A stretch of 25,005 nucleotides of DNA from TMED23 sp964639965 (GTDB taxonomy: Bacteria > Pseudomonadota > Alphaproteobacteria > Rhodospirillales > UBA2165): positions 1 to 25,005 of the forward strand of contig CAZXGI010000034.1 in the NCBI GenBank assembly GCA_964639965.1, read 5' to 3'. Position numbers and translations under genes: made by a program. Shown here in pieces: positions 14,601 to 23,410 of the stretch (position 1 is its first letter; each line of letters opens with the position of its first letter). Under the pieces are notes generated by a model. That model had not been told where the DNA came from and searched no databases. It saw nothing but the letters and a program-made list of their open reading frames with translations.

Positions 14601-16937
14601 CTACTCAACTAACTCAGGGGTCTTATCTCCTGCACTGTCGCCCCCCTTTCCCGAACGTTTTTTTTCATTACTAGTAATCATGGAAATCTTAGAATACACA
14701 AAATCAAGTTTCTTATCTTTGACCTTTACCCGAACATTACCACCCTTGGTTAACTGCCCGAACAATAATTGTTCGGAAAGGGGTTTTTTAATATACTCTT
14801 GGATAACTCGAGACAATGGTCGAGCACCAAATTTTTTATCGTAACCTTTCTTAGCCAGCCATTCACGAGACTGATCTGTCAGAGTAATAGTAACGTCACG
14901 ATCGCTCAACTGCGATTCAAGCTCCATAACAAATTTATCAACTACCTTTCCCATGACTTCTGGTGACAAATTGGAGAAAGAAACAATAGCATCGAGACGG
15001 TTTCGAAACTCAGGTGAAAACATTTTCTCAATGGCTTCTTCGTCATCACCTTCCCTCTCTTCACGCTCAAATCCAATTGAGGCTTTAGCCATTTCTGCTG
15101 CACCCGCATTACTGGTCATAATCAAAACAACATTCCTAAAATCAACGCTTTTACCATTGTTATCAGTTAGCTTACCATGGTCCATAATTTGCAACAAAAT
15201 ATTAAACAAATCAGGATGCGCTTTCTCGATCTCATCTAGGAGTAAAACTGCATGGGGTTGCTGATCTATCGCATCGGTCAAAAGACCCCCTTGATCAAAA
15301 CCAACATAACCAGGAGGTGCCCCAATCAAACGTGAAACTGTATGGCGTTCCATATATTCTGACATATCAAAACGTACCAAATCTATCCCCATCGACCGAG
15401 ATAATTGTTTGGCCACTTCAGTCTTACCAACCCCTGTAGGACCAGAAAACAAATAGTTTCCGATTGGTTTTTCAGGATCACGCAAACCGGCCCTCGCTAG
15501 CTTGATAGCACTGGAAAGCTCTTCTATCGCATTATTCTGTCCAAATACCATCGTCTTAAGATCTCGCTCAAGATTCGCAAGAATCTTCTTATCATCACGT
15601 GAAACAGACTTCGGTGGGATACGAGCCATCATCGATATAACATTCTCAACGTCCTTAACTGAGATGGTTTTTTTTCTCTTATTCTCTGGTAACAGCATTC
15701 GTGAAGCGCCAACTTCATCTACCACATCTATTGCCTTATCAGGTAATTTCCGATCATGTATATAACGAGCTGACAATTCAACTGCTTGCCGAAGTGCTTC
15801 AGCCGTATATCTAACACGATGATGCTCTTCATAATATGGTTTAAGTCCACGTAAAATCTTAACAGTATCTTCAACAGATGGTTCATGAACATCGATTTTT
15901 TGAAAGCGCCTAACTAACGCTCTATCCTTTTCAAAATAACCTCGAAATTCCTTATAAGTCGTCGAACCTATGCAACGTAACGCTCCATTTTGGAGAGAAG
16001 GTTTTAACAAATTAGATGCATCCATTGACCCGCCACTAGTGGACCCCGCACCTATTACCGTGTGAATCTCATCAATAAACAAAATCGAATGTGGCATCTC
16101 TTCGAGCTCATTAAGCACAGCTTTAATGCGTTCTTCAAAGTCTCCTCGGTATCGAGTTCCTGCTAGCATCGATCCCATATCCAGTGAATATATAACATTA
16201 TCAATTAAGACTTCAGGCACTTCACGATCAACAATCCTGCGAGCGAGACCTTCGGCTATAGCCGTCTTGCCCACGCCCGGGTCACCAACATACAGAGGAT
16301 TATTCTTAGTTCTTCGGCAGAGTATCTGTATGGTACGATCAATTTCCGATTCACGCCCAATTAAAGGATCAATATTTCCATCTACTGCTTTTTGATTAAG
16401 ATTGATACAATACTCCTCTAAGGCCTCACTTCCAGTCTTAGTTTCCTGATCCTCCCTTGAACCATCACTCACCCCTTGAGCGCCCTTACCCTCAGAAAAT
16501 CCTGGAACTTTCGCAATACCATGTGAAATATAATTCACAGCGTCCAACCGTGTCATATCATGCATCTGGAGAAAATATACAGCATGTGCCTCTCGCTCAG
16601 AAAAAATAGCAATTAGAACATTAGCTCCGGTAACTTCTTCTCGCCCTGAAGATTGCACATGAATCGCTGCTCGTTGAACCACTCGTTGAAATCCAGCGGT
16701 TGGCTTGGGTTCAGATAACTTATCTGTAACTAAATCCGTTAAGTCATCGTCGATGAAGCTAGATAATTCTTGGCGTAACTTGTCCAATTCAACCCCGCAT
16801 GCTCGCAATACAGAAATTCCATCTTGATCATCGGTAAGTGCAAGTAAGAGATGTTCAAGTGTTGCAAATTCATGGTTACGCTCCGTTGCTAAGGCTAGCG
16901 CACGATGTAGACTTTGTTCTAAATTACGAGAAAGCAT
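14601..16937 (-). CDS. clpA: ATP-dependent Clp protease ATP-binding subunit ClpA
   Basis: ClpA is the hexameric AAA+ unfoldase that feeds substrates to ClpP in the cytoplasm. The 778-residue sequence has the Clp N-domain (~1-145, with ATLEHLLLALTDD), which binds ClpS. Two ATPase modules follow. D1 has Walker A GDPGVGKT at 218-225 and Walker B ILFIDE at ~285-290. D2 has Walker A GPTGVGKT at 499-506 and Walker B LLLDE at ~565-569. There is no ClpB-type coiled-coil middle domain. The IGF loop that docks to ClpP is at ~621-623 (ASIGFE), and GYDKKFGARPLSRVIQ marks the C-domain. The last ~25 residues (SNEKKRSGKGGDSAGDKTPELVE) are a charged, probably disordered tail. clpS is 26 nt upstream in the same operon. 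clpP is not in the window. Confidence 0.97.
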   Translation of the reverse strand: MLSRNLEQSLHRALALATERNHEFATLEHLLLALTDDQDGISVLRACGVELDKLRQELSSFIDDDLTDLVTDKLSEPKPTAGFQRVVQRAAIHVQSSGREEVTGANVLIAIFSEREAHAVYFLQMHDMTRLDAVNYISHGIAKVPGFSEGKGAQGVSDGSREDQETKTGSEALEEYCINLNQKAVDGNIDPLIGRESEIDRTIQILCRRTKNNPLYVGDPGVGKTAIAEGLARRIVDREVPEVLIDNVIYSLDMGSMLAGTRYRGDFEERIKAVLNELEEMPHSILFIDEIHTVIGAGSTSGGSMDASNLLKPSLQNGALRCIGSTTYKEFRGYFEKDRALVRRFQKIDVHEPSVEDTVKILRGLKPYYEEHHRVRYTAEALRQAVELSARYIHDRKLPDKAIDVVDEVGASRMLLPENKRKKTISVKDVENVISMMARIPPKSVSRDDKKILANLERDLKTMVFGQNNAIEELSSAIKLARAGLRDPEKPIGNYLFSGPTGVGKTEVAKQLSRSMGIDLVRFDMSEYMERHTVSRLIGAPPGYVGFDQGGLLTDAIDQQPHAVLLLDEIEKAHPDLFNILLQIMDHGKLTDNNGKSVDFRNVVLIMTSNAGAAEMAKASIGFEREEREGDDEEAIEKMFSPEFRNRLDAIVSFSNLSPEVMGKVVDKFVMELESQLSDRDVTITLTDQSREWLAKKGYDKKFGARPLSRVIQEYIKKPLSEQLLFGQLTKGGNVRVKVKDKKLDFVYSKISMITSNEKKRSGKGGDSAGDKTPELVE

Positions 16938-16963
16938 ATGTTTCTTTTAGCTTGTTATCCAAA

Positions 16964-17308
16964 CTAATCCTTTTCTATCGTACATTGTAGAGGATGCTGA
17001 TGCTGACGTGCCATATCCATAGTTTGATTCACTTTAGTTTCTGCAACTTCATAGGTAAATACCCCACAAACGCCAACACCTTTTTGGTGTACATGTAACA
17101 TTATCTGAGTTGCTTCATCTTGGTTCTTCGAAAAAAATTGTTCAAGTACATGCACCACAAATTCCATTGGCGTATAATCGTCATTAAGCATAAGGACTTT
17201 GTACATTGATGGCTTTTTCGTTCGTGTTCGAGTTTTTAAAGCAACGCCATCATCATAATCGTCCCTTTCACCATGATCATTTTTTCCGTTATCGTCGTCT
17301 CTTTTCAT
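16964..17308 (-). CDS. clpS: ClpS adaptor protein
   Basis: ClpS binds N-end-rule degrons (Leu, Phe, Tyr, Trp) and delivers them to ClpA. The 114-residue product has a long acidic, disordered N-terminal stretch (residues 1-25, D/N-rich) needed for handover. The core follows: KPSMYKVLMLNDDYTPMEFVV with the N-D-D that holds the substrate alpha-amino group, HVHQKGVGVCGVFTYEVAETK with the second pocket histidine, and a short final strand HPLQCTIEKD. It is 26 nt upstream of clpA. Together with aat at 4037-4714 the window encodes degron creation, recognition and unfolding. The promoter proposed at 17318-17346 would give an almost leaderless mRNA; there is no good Shine-Dalgarno site before this ATG. 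Confidence 0.95.
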   Translation of the reverse strand: MKRDDDNGKNDHGERDDYDDGVALKTRTRTKKPSMYKVLMLNDDYTPMEFVVHVLEQFFSKNQDEATQIMLHVHQKGVGVCGVFTYEVAETKVNQTMDMARQHQHPLQCTIEKD

Positions 17309-17317
17309 TCCAGCAAT

Positions 17318-17346
17318 ATTACCTAAGTTTGTGTCAATTATGTCAA
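17318..17346 (-). promoter_or_regulatory. Candidate promoter of clpSA
   Basis: On the minus strand TTGACA (17346-17341) and GGTAAT (17323-17318) are separated by 17 bp. The -35 is a perfect sigma-70-type match and the -10 matches four of six. A second TTGACA lies nine bases downstream because of a direct repeat. The predicted transcript would start at about 17310-17311, only 2-3 nt before the clpS ATG. Confidence 0.4.
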
Positions 17347-17502
17347 TTTTGAATTAGGTAGTCACCTCATAAATATCAAGTACCTAAACAATATTTAAAA
17401 AAAAATAAGATCCATCCTATTTACCACACTCCATTATTCCTAGAAAAACAAAACTTAATACTATTTGTGCACTAGTATATCCAAAAAAAACGTTAACAGC
17501 AC

Positions 17503-18246
17503 TCATTCTAGGAGTTGATAACTCAACAATCCATATCTGTTAAAATTTAGGTTAAAGTGACTTTTATGATTATCATTATCTGCAGAACTGGAATCGTTTA
17601 AATTTGAAGATTGACGGGGTTGATTAATTGGAACATCTGTGAAATCCCACATGTTTAAGAGTTTTGGGAATTGCGCTTTAGTAAATCTCTCATCTGGCCA
17701 GAAATAGGCGTTCTGGTTAAATTTACCATCAATACAAGCCGAAACAACCCAATAGAATTCGCTTGATGATAACGCTCTTAACGGCGGTCGAGAGGTAAAA
17801 AATCCTATGTTTTTAAGTGTTTTTTCTAAAATCGCTATATCTTTAGCAGACACATTAGTAACTGATGACTTTGGCCGCCACGGCTTAAATAAATCCGGAT
17901 GCTCAAGATCTAGTGAAATTGAAGAAAATTCAGCTTCACCAGTAACATTGGTTTTGATGTCATAACGATCGTTACTCGCTGGGAAGATATCATAAGTTCT
18001 CACCTGCTCATCGTAAACACCATTATAAACGAAACGATATTCTGATCCAAACGATCGGTCGCACCTTTTTTGTATATCTTCAGCAGCTATATAACTAAAC
18101 CAAGAAAATTTTCGTATTACTGGGTGCTCAACGCCACCGTCGTAAGAACAAGATAATAGTAATAATATAACAAAAAGGTTAATAAAACCGTTGAAAAAAT
18201 ATAAAAAACCACGATCCATATTTACTTTTATCCATCTATTAATCAT
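17503..18246 (-). CDS. Putative lipoprotein of unknown function
   Basis: The 247-residue product has a basic start, a hydrophobic stretch (FINLFVILLLL) and the lipobox L30-L31-S32-C33, so C33 would be acylated and the protein anchored in the inner or outer membrane facing the periplasm. ATG 18246 is used; an in-frame ATG at 18219 would give a shorter, more typical signal peptide. Neither has a clear Shine-Dalgarno site. The mature part is soluble and aromatic-rich (e.g. EFYWVVSACIDGKFNQNAYFWPDERF), with a Ser/Asn/Asp-rich region near the end (NLNDSSSADNDNHKSHFNLNFN). I recognise no domain. It lies between clpS (194 nt downstream) and a divergent D,D-carboxypeptidase gene, so an envelope role is possible but unproven. 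Confidence 0.75.
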   Translation of the reverse strand: MINRWIKVNMDRGFLYFFNGFINLFVILLLLSCSYDGGVEHPVIRKFSWFSYIAAEDIQKRCDRSFGSEYRFVYNGVYDEQVRTYDIFPASNDRYDIKTNVTGEAEFSSISLDLEHPDLFKPWRPKSSVTNVSAKDIAILEKTLKNIGFFTSRPPLRALSSSEFYWVVSACIDGKFNQNAYFWPDERFTKAQFPKLLNMWDFTDVPINQPRQSSNLNDSSSADNDNHKSHFNLNFNRYGLLSYQLLE

Positions 18247-18272
18247 TTGTTTACAGCGATTAAGTTATCTTA

Positions 18273-18284
18273 TTACGATCGTAA
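18273..18284. repeat. 12-bp palindrome in the lipoprotein-dacA divergent spacer
   Basis: TTACGATCGTAA is a perfect palindrome 27 bp upstream of the lipoprotein gene and about 190 bp upstream of the carboxypeptidase gene. It may be an operator for the divergent pair. No second copy was noticed. Confidence 0.3.
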
Positions 18285-18470
18285 AGAAAAATTCATAATA
18301 TAGCTTATACTGTGTTTCTTTCATCTTTCAATAAAATACCTTTTCAGGCGCACTTAAAAAATTAGACTTCATGTATAACATCGCATATTCTCTGCCAATC
18401 AAAAGCTATATTTTAAAACTTGTACAAAAAAAATAGCACGTTGTATCAAGTATAGAACCATAGGAAAGTG

Positions 18471-19634
18471 ATGAACTTTTTGCGTAAATCTAGGTTGATA
18501 TTAGGTGGGATAATTGCAATAGCCACGATCTTTTTGAGTACCATGGCCAATGCAAAATATGCTTCTTTGGTCATAGACGCCAAAACAGGTGAATTACTTC
18601 ATGCGGTCAATGAAAATACTAGAAATTACCCTGCATCACTAACGAAACTCATGACACTTTATCTCATGTTCGAAGCTATCGAGCAAAAAAGGTTCGGGCT
18701 TTCCAGTAGGCTAATCGTTTCCCGAAAAGCCGCAAATCGTCCGGCATCAAAACTTGGCCTTAGGTCCGGAGAATTAATTAAGGTCAAAGATGCTATACTG
18801 GCCATTATAATAAAATCTGCTAACGATGTAGCAACCGTGATAGCGGAGGCGATAGGCCGAGACGAACGACGTTTTGCTCTTCTGATGACTGCAAAAGCTC
18901 GAAAACTTGGAATGTCACGAACAACTTTTCGTAATGCATCTGGCCTTCCACATCGGGGTCAAATGTCTACAGCCAAAGATATGGCAATTCTCACTCGTGC
19001 TATAATCGCACATTTCCCAAAATACTATCATTTATTTTCACGCCAAACCTTTAAATTTAAAGGTCGCACCTATCGATCTCATAATAAAGTCTTAAAAACG
19101 TTTCGCGGAGCGGAAGGTATGAAGACAGGTTATATTCGAGCATCAGGATATAATTTAGTAGCAACAGCCAAAAGAAATGGAAGACGCATCATTGGGGTTG
19201 TTTTTGGCAGCAATACCTCTCGAGCACGCAATCGACATATGAAAAATCTTCTATCTCGTGCTTTTAGGCCAAAAAATGATTCGAAACCCAAGATCAAATC
19301 CAAACCTCGAAAAACGAAAGTTAGAGTGAAAAAAAAGCGTTCTTTCGTTGCAAAAAAAGATCGAATTTGGGGCGTACAAGTTGGTGCGTTTTATAATCAC
19401 AAACCGGCCTTTAAAATAGCTAAGACTATCTCTAGCAAATATTCAAAAATTCTTAATGGTGGGCACATACGTGTAATGCCGCTGAAAAAATCTCGAAATC
19501 GTATCTTATATCGAGCACGAATAATTGGTATTGGCAAACGAAATGCCTACAGAACTTGCAAAATCCTGAAGAAATATCGCAAGCCATGTCTTACAATAAA
19601 TTTACCTACAAATACAGAAGTCGCTTCGCGCTAA
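18471..19634 (+). CDS. D-alanyl-D-alanine carboxypeptidase (peptidase S11) with SPOR domain
   Basis: This periplasmic penicillin-binding protein removes the terminal D-Ala from peptidoglycan pentapeptides. ATG 18471 is chosen over the GTG at 18468 because AGGA lies five bases upstream; the product is 387 residues. The signal peptide ends ANA|KY (cleavage after A28). The serine-peptidase motifs are complete: S56-L-T-K59, S116-A-N118 and K218-T-G220. After the catalytic domain (~29-265) comes a very basic linker (~268-303), then a SPOR domain (~305-387, starting IWGVQVGAF) that binds denuded glycan strands at the septum. The catalytic-plus-SPOR arrangement is common in alphaproteobacteria; the classic E. 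coli PBP5 C-terminal beta-domain and amphipathic anchor are absent. It diverges from the lipoprotein gene and converges on the phosphomutase gene with a 20-nt gap. Confidence 0.93.
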   Translation: MNFLRKSRLILGGIIAIATIFLSTMANAKYASLVIDAKTGELLHAVNENTRNYPASLTKLMTLYLMFEAIEQKRFGLSSRLIVSRKAANRPASKLGLRSGELIKVKDAILAIIIKSANDVATVIAEAIGRDERRFALLMTAKARKLGMSRTTFRNASGLPHRGQMSTAKDMAILTRAIIAHFPKYYHLFSRQTFKFKGRTYRSHNKVLKTFRGAEGMKTGYIRASGYNLVATAKRNGRRIIGVVFGSNTSRARNRHMKNLLSRAFRPKNDSKPKIKSKPRKTKVRVKKKRSFVAKKDRIWGVQVGAFYNHKPAFKIAKTISSKYSKILNGGHIRVMPLKKSRNRILYRARIIGIGKRNAYRTCKILKKYRKPCLTINLPTNTEVASR

Positions 19635-19654
19635 TATAACTTTTTCAAACTCAT

Positions 19655-21058
19655 TCAGATTATATCTTTAGTGTGGACGACCCCACTAGCTGCAAGTTGC
19701 GCCCTAATTTGTTCCTTGAGAAAAGCTAGGCCAGTTTCATCTGTCGACTCACACCTTGCCACCAAAACAGCCTGAGTATTTGAAGCCCTTACCAGCCACC
19801 AGCCCTCTTCAGTTTCAACGCGAATACCATCAATATCATAAAGAGTAATATTATCTGCACATTTTAATCGGCTTTTTATTTCTTTAATAATATTGAACTT
19901 TCTTTCTTCAGGACAATCAATTCGCAACTCAGGGGTATTCAACATTTTAGGCAACTCATCGTACATCTGATCTAGGCTTTGGTCTGAATTAGATAAAATA
20001 GTCAACAACCTTATAGCGGCATATATTGCATCATCATAACCAAAATATTTGTCCGCAAAAAAAATGTGGCCACTCATCTCTCCGGCTAACGGTGAATTGA
20101 GTTCCAACATTTTACTTTTAATCAGAGAATGACCTGCTGCCCACATAACTGGTTCACCACCGGCCTGAATAATTTCATCAAAAAATATTTTACTAGCCTT
20201 AACATCGGTGATGATCGTCGCACCAGGATTATATTTGAGAACATCACGTGCTAATAAAATTAAAATTTGGTCCCCCCATAAAACCTGGCCTTTTGAATTT
20301 ATTAGCCCTATTCGATCACCATCACCATCAAAACCAATACCCAAATCGCAGTGATTTTTGATAACCAAGTTTTTTAATTGAGAAAGATTACTCTCAATCG
20401 TCGGATCAGGATGGTGTGCAGGAAAGCTACCATCAATTTTCTCGTTAATTAAGAAATGTTTTCCAGGCAAACTCTTAACTAACTCTTGAATAATTTCACC
20501 CGAAGAGCCATTCCCAGGATCCCAGGCCACGCTAAGCTCATTTTCGCCTGAAAAATCTTGCAGCAGTCTTTGAACATAACTTGACTGAAGATCATGCAAT
20601 TTTATTTCACCGGAACCTTCTTTGAAATCACCTATTTCGACGCGTTCACCAAGTTTTTGGATGTCTTCACCGTAGAAAGGCTTACCCGCAAGCACTAGTT
20701 TAATGCCATTATAATTTGACGGGTTGTGTGAACCTGTAATCATCATTCCAGCGTCAGTATTTAACTTATGCGTAGCATAATACAACATGGGTGTTGGACC
20801 GCAGCCAACATTTTTTACATTAACACCAGAATCCCGCAATCCTCCGCAAACAGCGTTAGAAAATTCGAGTGAACTTATTCGACCATCATAGCCAACTGCA
20901 ACACATGGTACTTGGTCAGATATCATCTGTTCTCTTACTACTGATCCAAAACCACGAGCGAGTGATCTTACTTCAGCAACATTTAGTGTTTCTCCCACAA
21001 TACCTCGAACATCATACTCTCGAAGAATAGTTGGATCGAGTTTTCGCTTATCGCTCAT
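19655..21058 (-). CDS. Phosphoglucomutase/phosphomannomutase
   Basis: This enzyme interconverts the 6- and 1-phosphates of glucose and/or mannose. The 467-residue sequence has the four alpha-D-phosphohexomutase loops. The phosphoserine loop is MMITGSHNPSNYNGIK with S110. The Mg2+ loop is GFDGDGDRIG with D244, D246 and D248. The sugar-recognition loop is EMSGHIFFADKYFGYDDA, and the phosphate-binding loop is VRASNTQAVLVARCES. The GEMSGH pattern suits the dual-specificity AlgC type. It is the last gene of galU-ugd-mutase, 30 nt after ugd. In this setting glucose-1-phosphate production for GalU is the likely main job, with mannose-1-phosphate as an alternative. The symbol is left blank because pgm, manB and algC would all be used for such a protein. 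Confidence 0.93.
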   Translation of the reverse strand: MSDKRKLDPTILREYDVRGIVGETLNVAEVRSLARGFGSVVREQMISDQVPCVAVGYDGRISSLEFSNAVCGGLRDSGVNVKNVGCGPTPMLYYATHKLNTDAGMMITGSHNPSNYNGIKLVLAGKPFYGEDIQKLGERVEIGDFKEGSGEIKLHDLQSSYVQRLLQDFSGENELSVAWDPGNGSSGEIIQELVKSLPGKHFLINEKIDGSFPAHHPDPTIESNLSQLKNLVIKNHCDLGIGFDGDGDRIGLINSKGQVLWGDQILILLARDVLKYNPGATIITDVKASKIFFDEIIQAGGEPVMWAAGHSLIKSKMLELNSPLAGEMSGHIFFADKYFGYDDAIYAAIRLLTILSNSDQSLDQMYDELPKMLNTPELRIDCPEERKFNIIKEIKSRLKCADNITLYDIDGIRVETEEGWWLVRASNTQAVLVARCESTDETGLAFLKEQIRAQLAASGVVHTKDII

Positions 21059-21088
21059 AACTAAACAACACCCAGTTTAATTCCGAAA

Positions 21089-22420
21089 CTAAGATTTTAA
21101 ATTATTTCTTGTTGGGTTTTTACGGCCGACACAATAATAATCAAACCCCCCAGCTAACATCTCAGCAGGGTTGTATATATTTCTCAGGTCAACCATCACA
21201 GGCCTTCTCATTAAATCTTTCAACCGCTTAAGATCAAGGGCTCGAAACTCATTCCACTCTGTAAGAATAACGACAACATCAGTACCATCCGCTGCCTCAT
21301 AAGTCTCATTGCACCATTGGACGCCCTCTAACATCCCTTTAGCCTCTTCCATACCTTGTGGATCATAAACCAAAACATTTGCACCACCCTTGAGCAGCGC
21401 TGGGACAATAATCAAACTGGGAGCATCACGCATGTCATCGGTATTAGGTTTAAAAGTTAATCCCAATACACCAACCTTTTTATCTTTAAAACTCCCTTCA
21501 CACGCCTCCAATATTTTTTCTATCATCTTATGTTTGCGTTTCTCGTTAATTTCAACTACGGCTTCAACAATTTTTAGTGGGTTATTTGCATCTTGCGCAG
21601 TCCGAACGAGTGCTAAAGTATCTTTAGGAAAACACGACCCACCGTATCCAGGCCCAGCGTGAAGAAATTTATTTCCGATCCGTCCATCAAGGCCAATACC
21701 TTTGGAAACATCTTGAATATCTGCGTCTAATTGTTCACAAAGATCGGCAATTTCATTGATGAACGTAATCTTTGTCGCTAGAAATGTATTAGCCGCATAC
21801 TTAATAAGCTCGGCAGTGCGGCGAGTAGTAAATAAGATTGGAGTATCAATCAGAAACAACGGTCTATAAAGTTCACGCATAACTTCCCTAGCTTTCTCAC
21901 TGGCAGTGCCTATCACCACTCGATCTGGGCGCATAAAATCGTTTATAGCTGATCCTTCACGCAAAAATTCTGGGTTTGAAACAACATCAAAATTTCCACT
22001 AGGGCATAAAGTACGGAATATATTTTCAATTTCGTCGCCAGTGCCTACTGGAACAGTCGATTTCGTTACTATCACGGTATACCCATCAATGATAGACGCT
22101 AATTCGCGAGCAACGTCATAAACATAAGTAAGGTCTGCATGGCCGTCGCCACGGCGACTTGGTGTGCCTACCGCTATAAAAACCGCATCGGCATCTTTAG
22201 CTGCAACCACCATATCCGTAGTAAAAGTAAGCCTACCAGCTTTTATGCTATTTTCTACAATAGAATTGAGTTCTGGTTCATAAATAGGTAACTGATGATC
22301 ATTAAGTAAATCCACTTTGTCGGCATCTTTATCCACACAGGTAACCTCAACGCCAAACTCAGCGAAACATGCACCGGAAACAAGGCCCACGTAGCCCGCC
22401 CCGATCATTGTAATACGCAT
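21089..22420 (-). CDS. ugd: UDP-glucose 6-dehydrogenase
   Basis: Ugd oxidises UDP-glucose to UDP-glucuronate with two NAD+, in the cytoplasm. The 443-residue product has the N-terminal NAD fold (MITMIGAGYVGLVSGACFAEFG-like start, residues 1-22), the VGTPSRRGDGHADLTYV region and STVPVGTGDE. It also has ELIKYAANTFLATKITFINE with K207 and N211, and the catalytic Cys loop GPGYGGSCFPKD with C263 and D267. The C-terminal UDP-binding half includes GLTFKPNTDDMRDAPS. A GAGGAAG Shine-Dalgarno site overlaps the 3' end of galU, 13 nt upstream, so the two genes are coupled. UDP-glucuronate feeds exopolysaccharide, lipid A or capsule synthesis; none of those later genes is in the window. Confidence 0.97.
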   Translation of the reverse strand: MRITMIGAGYVGLVSGACFAEFGVEVTCVDKDADKVDLLNDHQLPIYEPELNSIVENSIKAGRLTFTTDMVVAAKDADAVFIAVGTPSRRGDGHADLTYVYDVARELASIIDGYTVIVTKSTVPVGTGDEIENIFRTLCPSGNFDVVSNPEFLREGSAINDFMRPDRVVIGTASEKAREVMRELYRPLFLIDTPILFTTRRTAELIKYAANTFLATKITFINEIADLCEQLDADIQDVSKGIGLDGRIGNKFLHAGPGYGGSCFPKDTLALVRTAQDANNPLKIVEAVVEINEKRKHKMIEKILEACEGSFKDKKVGVLGLTFKPNTDDMRDAPSLIIVPALLKGGANVLVYDPQGMEEAKGMLEGVQWCNETYEAADGTDVVVILTEWNEFRALDLKRLKDLMRRPVMVDLRNIYNPAEMLAGGFDYYCVGRKNPTRNNLKS

Positions 22421-22433
22421 AAATACTTCCTCA

Positions 22434-23303
22434 TCATCTATACTTTTTTAGAATATTCATTATATCTTCGCGCATATTTTTGCGATCTAGACTAAACGCA
22501 ATATTTGCTTCCAAAAAACCTTGGTGACTTCCACAATCGTATCTAATGCCCTCAAAGCGTTTTCCATGAAAAGCTATTTCACCGATAGAATTTGCCATCG
22601 CGTCGGTTAGTTGAATTTCGCCACCAGATCCTTCTTCCTGATGATCCAGATACTCCAAGATTTTCGGCTGTAAAATATAACGGCCAACAATCGAAAGCGT
22701 TGACGGAGCAACTTCTGGCTTAGGTTTTTCCACCAGACCTTTGGCTTTTGCAATGGTTCCATCATCATCCAAAATATCCAAAATTCCATAACGATCTGTA
22801 TGTTCTATTGGGATATCTTCAACAGCCACAAGATTACCTCCCATCTGTTCATACGTCTCCATCATCTGTTTTAAACAGCCAGTCTTTGCTAAAATCAAAT
22901 CATCTGCCAGAAGTACAGCAAATGGTTCATTTTGTATATGATACCTTGCGCACCAAACAGCATGACCAAGTCCGAGAGGTTTTTGCTGACGCGTATAGGA
23001 AAACTTACCGGCATCGGGTATTACCTCACGAATCGTTTTTAAAGCCTTGGTCTTTCCCTGCACTTCCAGTAAATTCTCAAGTTCATAACTATAATCAAAA
23101 TGGTCCTCTATAGATGATTTGGAACGACCTGTTACAAAAATAAATTCTTCGATACCAGCGTCGCGCGCCTCCTCAACCGCATATTGAATTAACGGCTTAT
23201 CGACAACAGGAAACATTTCTTTGGGCAAAGCTTTAGTCGCTGGTAGAAAACGAGTTCCCTGTCCAGCAACTGGAAAAACAGCCTTTCTAACTGGTTTAAT
23301 CAT
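22434..23303 (-). CDS. galU: UTP-glucose-1-phosphate uridylyltransferase
   Basis: GalU makes UDP-glucose from UTP and glucose-1-phosphate. The frame is open upstream to 23387, but ATG 23303 gives the usual 289-residue protein beginning MIKPVRKAVFPVAGQGTRFLP, the normal GalU N-terminus; the extra 28 residues have no family resemblance. The nucleotide-binding loop AGQGTRFLPATKALPKEMFP, VDKPLIQYAVEEA, LADDLI and GEIQLTDAM are as expected. The gene lies 107 nt after the SEL1-zincin stop and is followed by ugd after 13 nt and the phosphomutase. The three together form the glucose-6-phosphate to UDP-glucuronate route. No strong Shine-Dalgarno site precedes the ATG. Confidence 0.96.
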   Translation of the reverse strand: MIKPVRKAVFPVAGQGTRFLPATKALPKEMFPVVDKPLIQYAVEEARDAGIEEFIFVTGRSKSSIEDHFDYSYELENLLEVQGKTKALKTIREVIPDAGKFSYTRQQKPLGLGHAVWCARYHIQNEPFAVLLADDLILAKTGCLKQMMETYEQMGGNLVAVEDIPIEHTDRYGILDILDDDGTIAKAKGLVEKPKPEVAPSTLSIVGRYILQPKILEYLDHQEEGSGGEIQLTDAMANSIGEIAFHGKRFEGIRYDCGSHQGFLEANIAFSLDRKNMREDIMNILKKYR

Positions 23304-23318
23304 AATTTTTTCAAATAT

Positions 23319-23340
23319 AGTTCGAACTTGAATTATTATA
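23319..23340 (-). promoter_or_regulatory. Possible galU promoter -10 with adjoining palindrome
   Basis: On the minus strand TATAAT (23340-23335) is a perfect -10 hexamer, and the 10-bp palindrome AGTTCGAACT (23319-23328) would lie at the start site. No good -35 hexamer is found at 16-18 bp, so the promoter may be activator-dependent or spurious. Upstream, TGGC/GCCA (23342-23355) could form a small hairpin that ends the zincin transcript. Confidence 0.25.
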
Positions 23341-23410
23341 ATGGCTTTATTGCCACACGCTAGCATGCCCCGCAAGTGGAACATCATATTATTAGACTGA
23401 CATCATATGC

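Noticed and set aside
17470..17525. Terminator after the lipoprotein gene
   Set aside because: A 5-bp hairpin (GAGTT/AACTC) lies at the stop codon and a T8 run (minus strand) about 19 nt later, but they are too far apart for a standard intrinsic terminator.
23304..23387. N-terminal extension of GalU
   Set aside because: The extra residues precede the standard GalU start and overlap the likely promoter.
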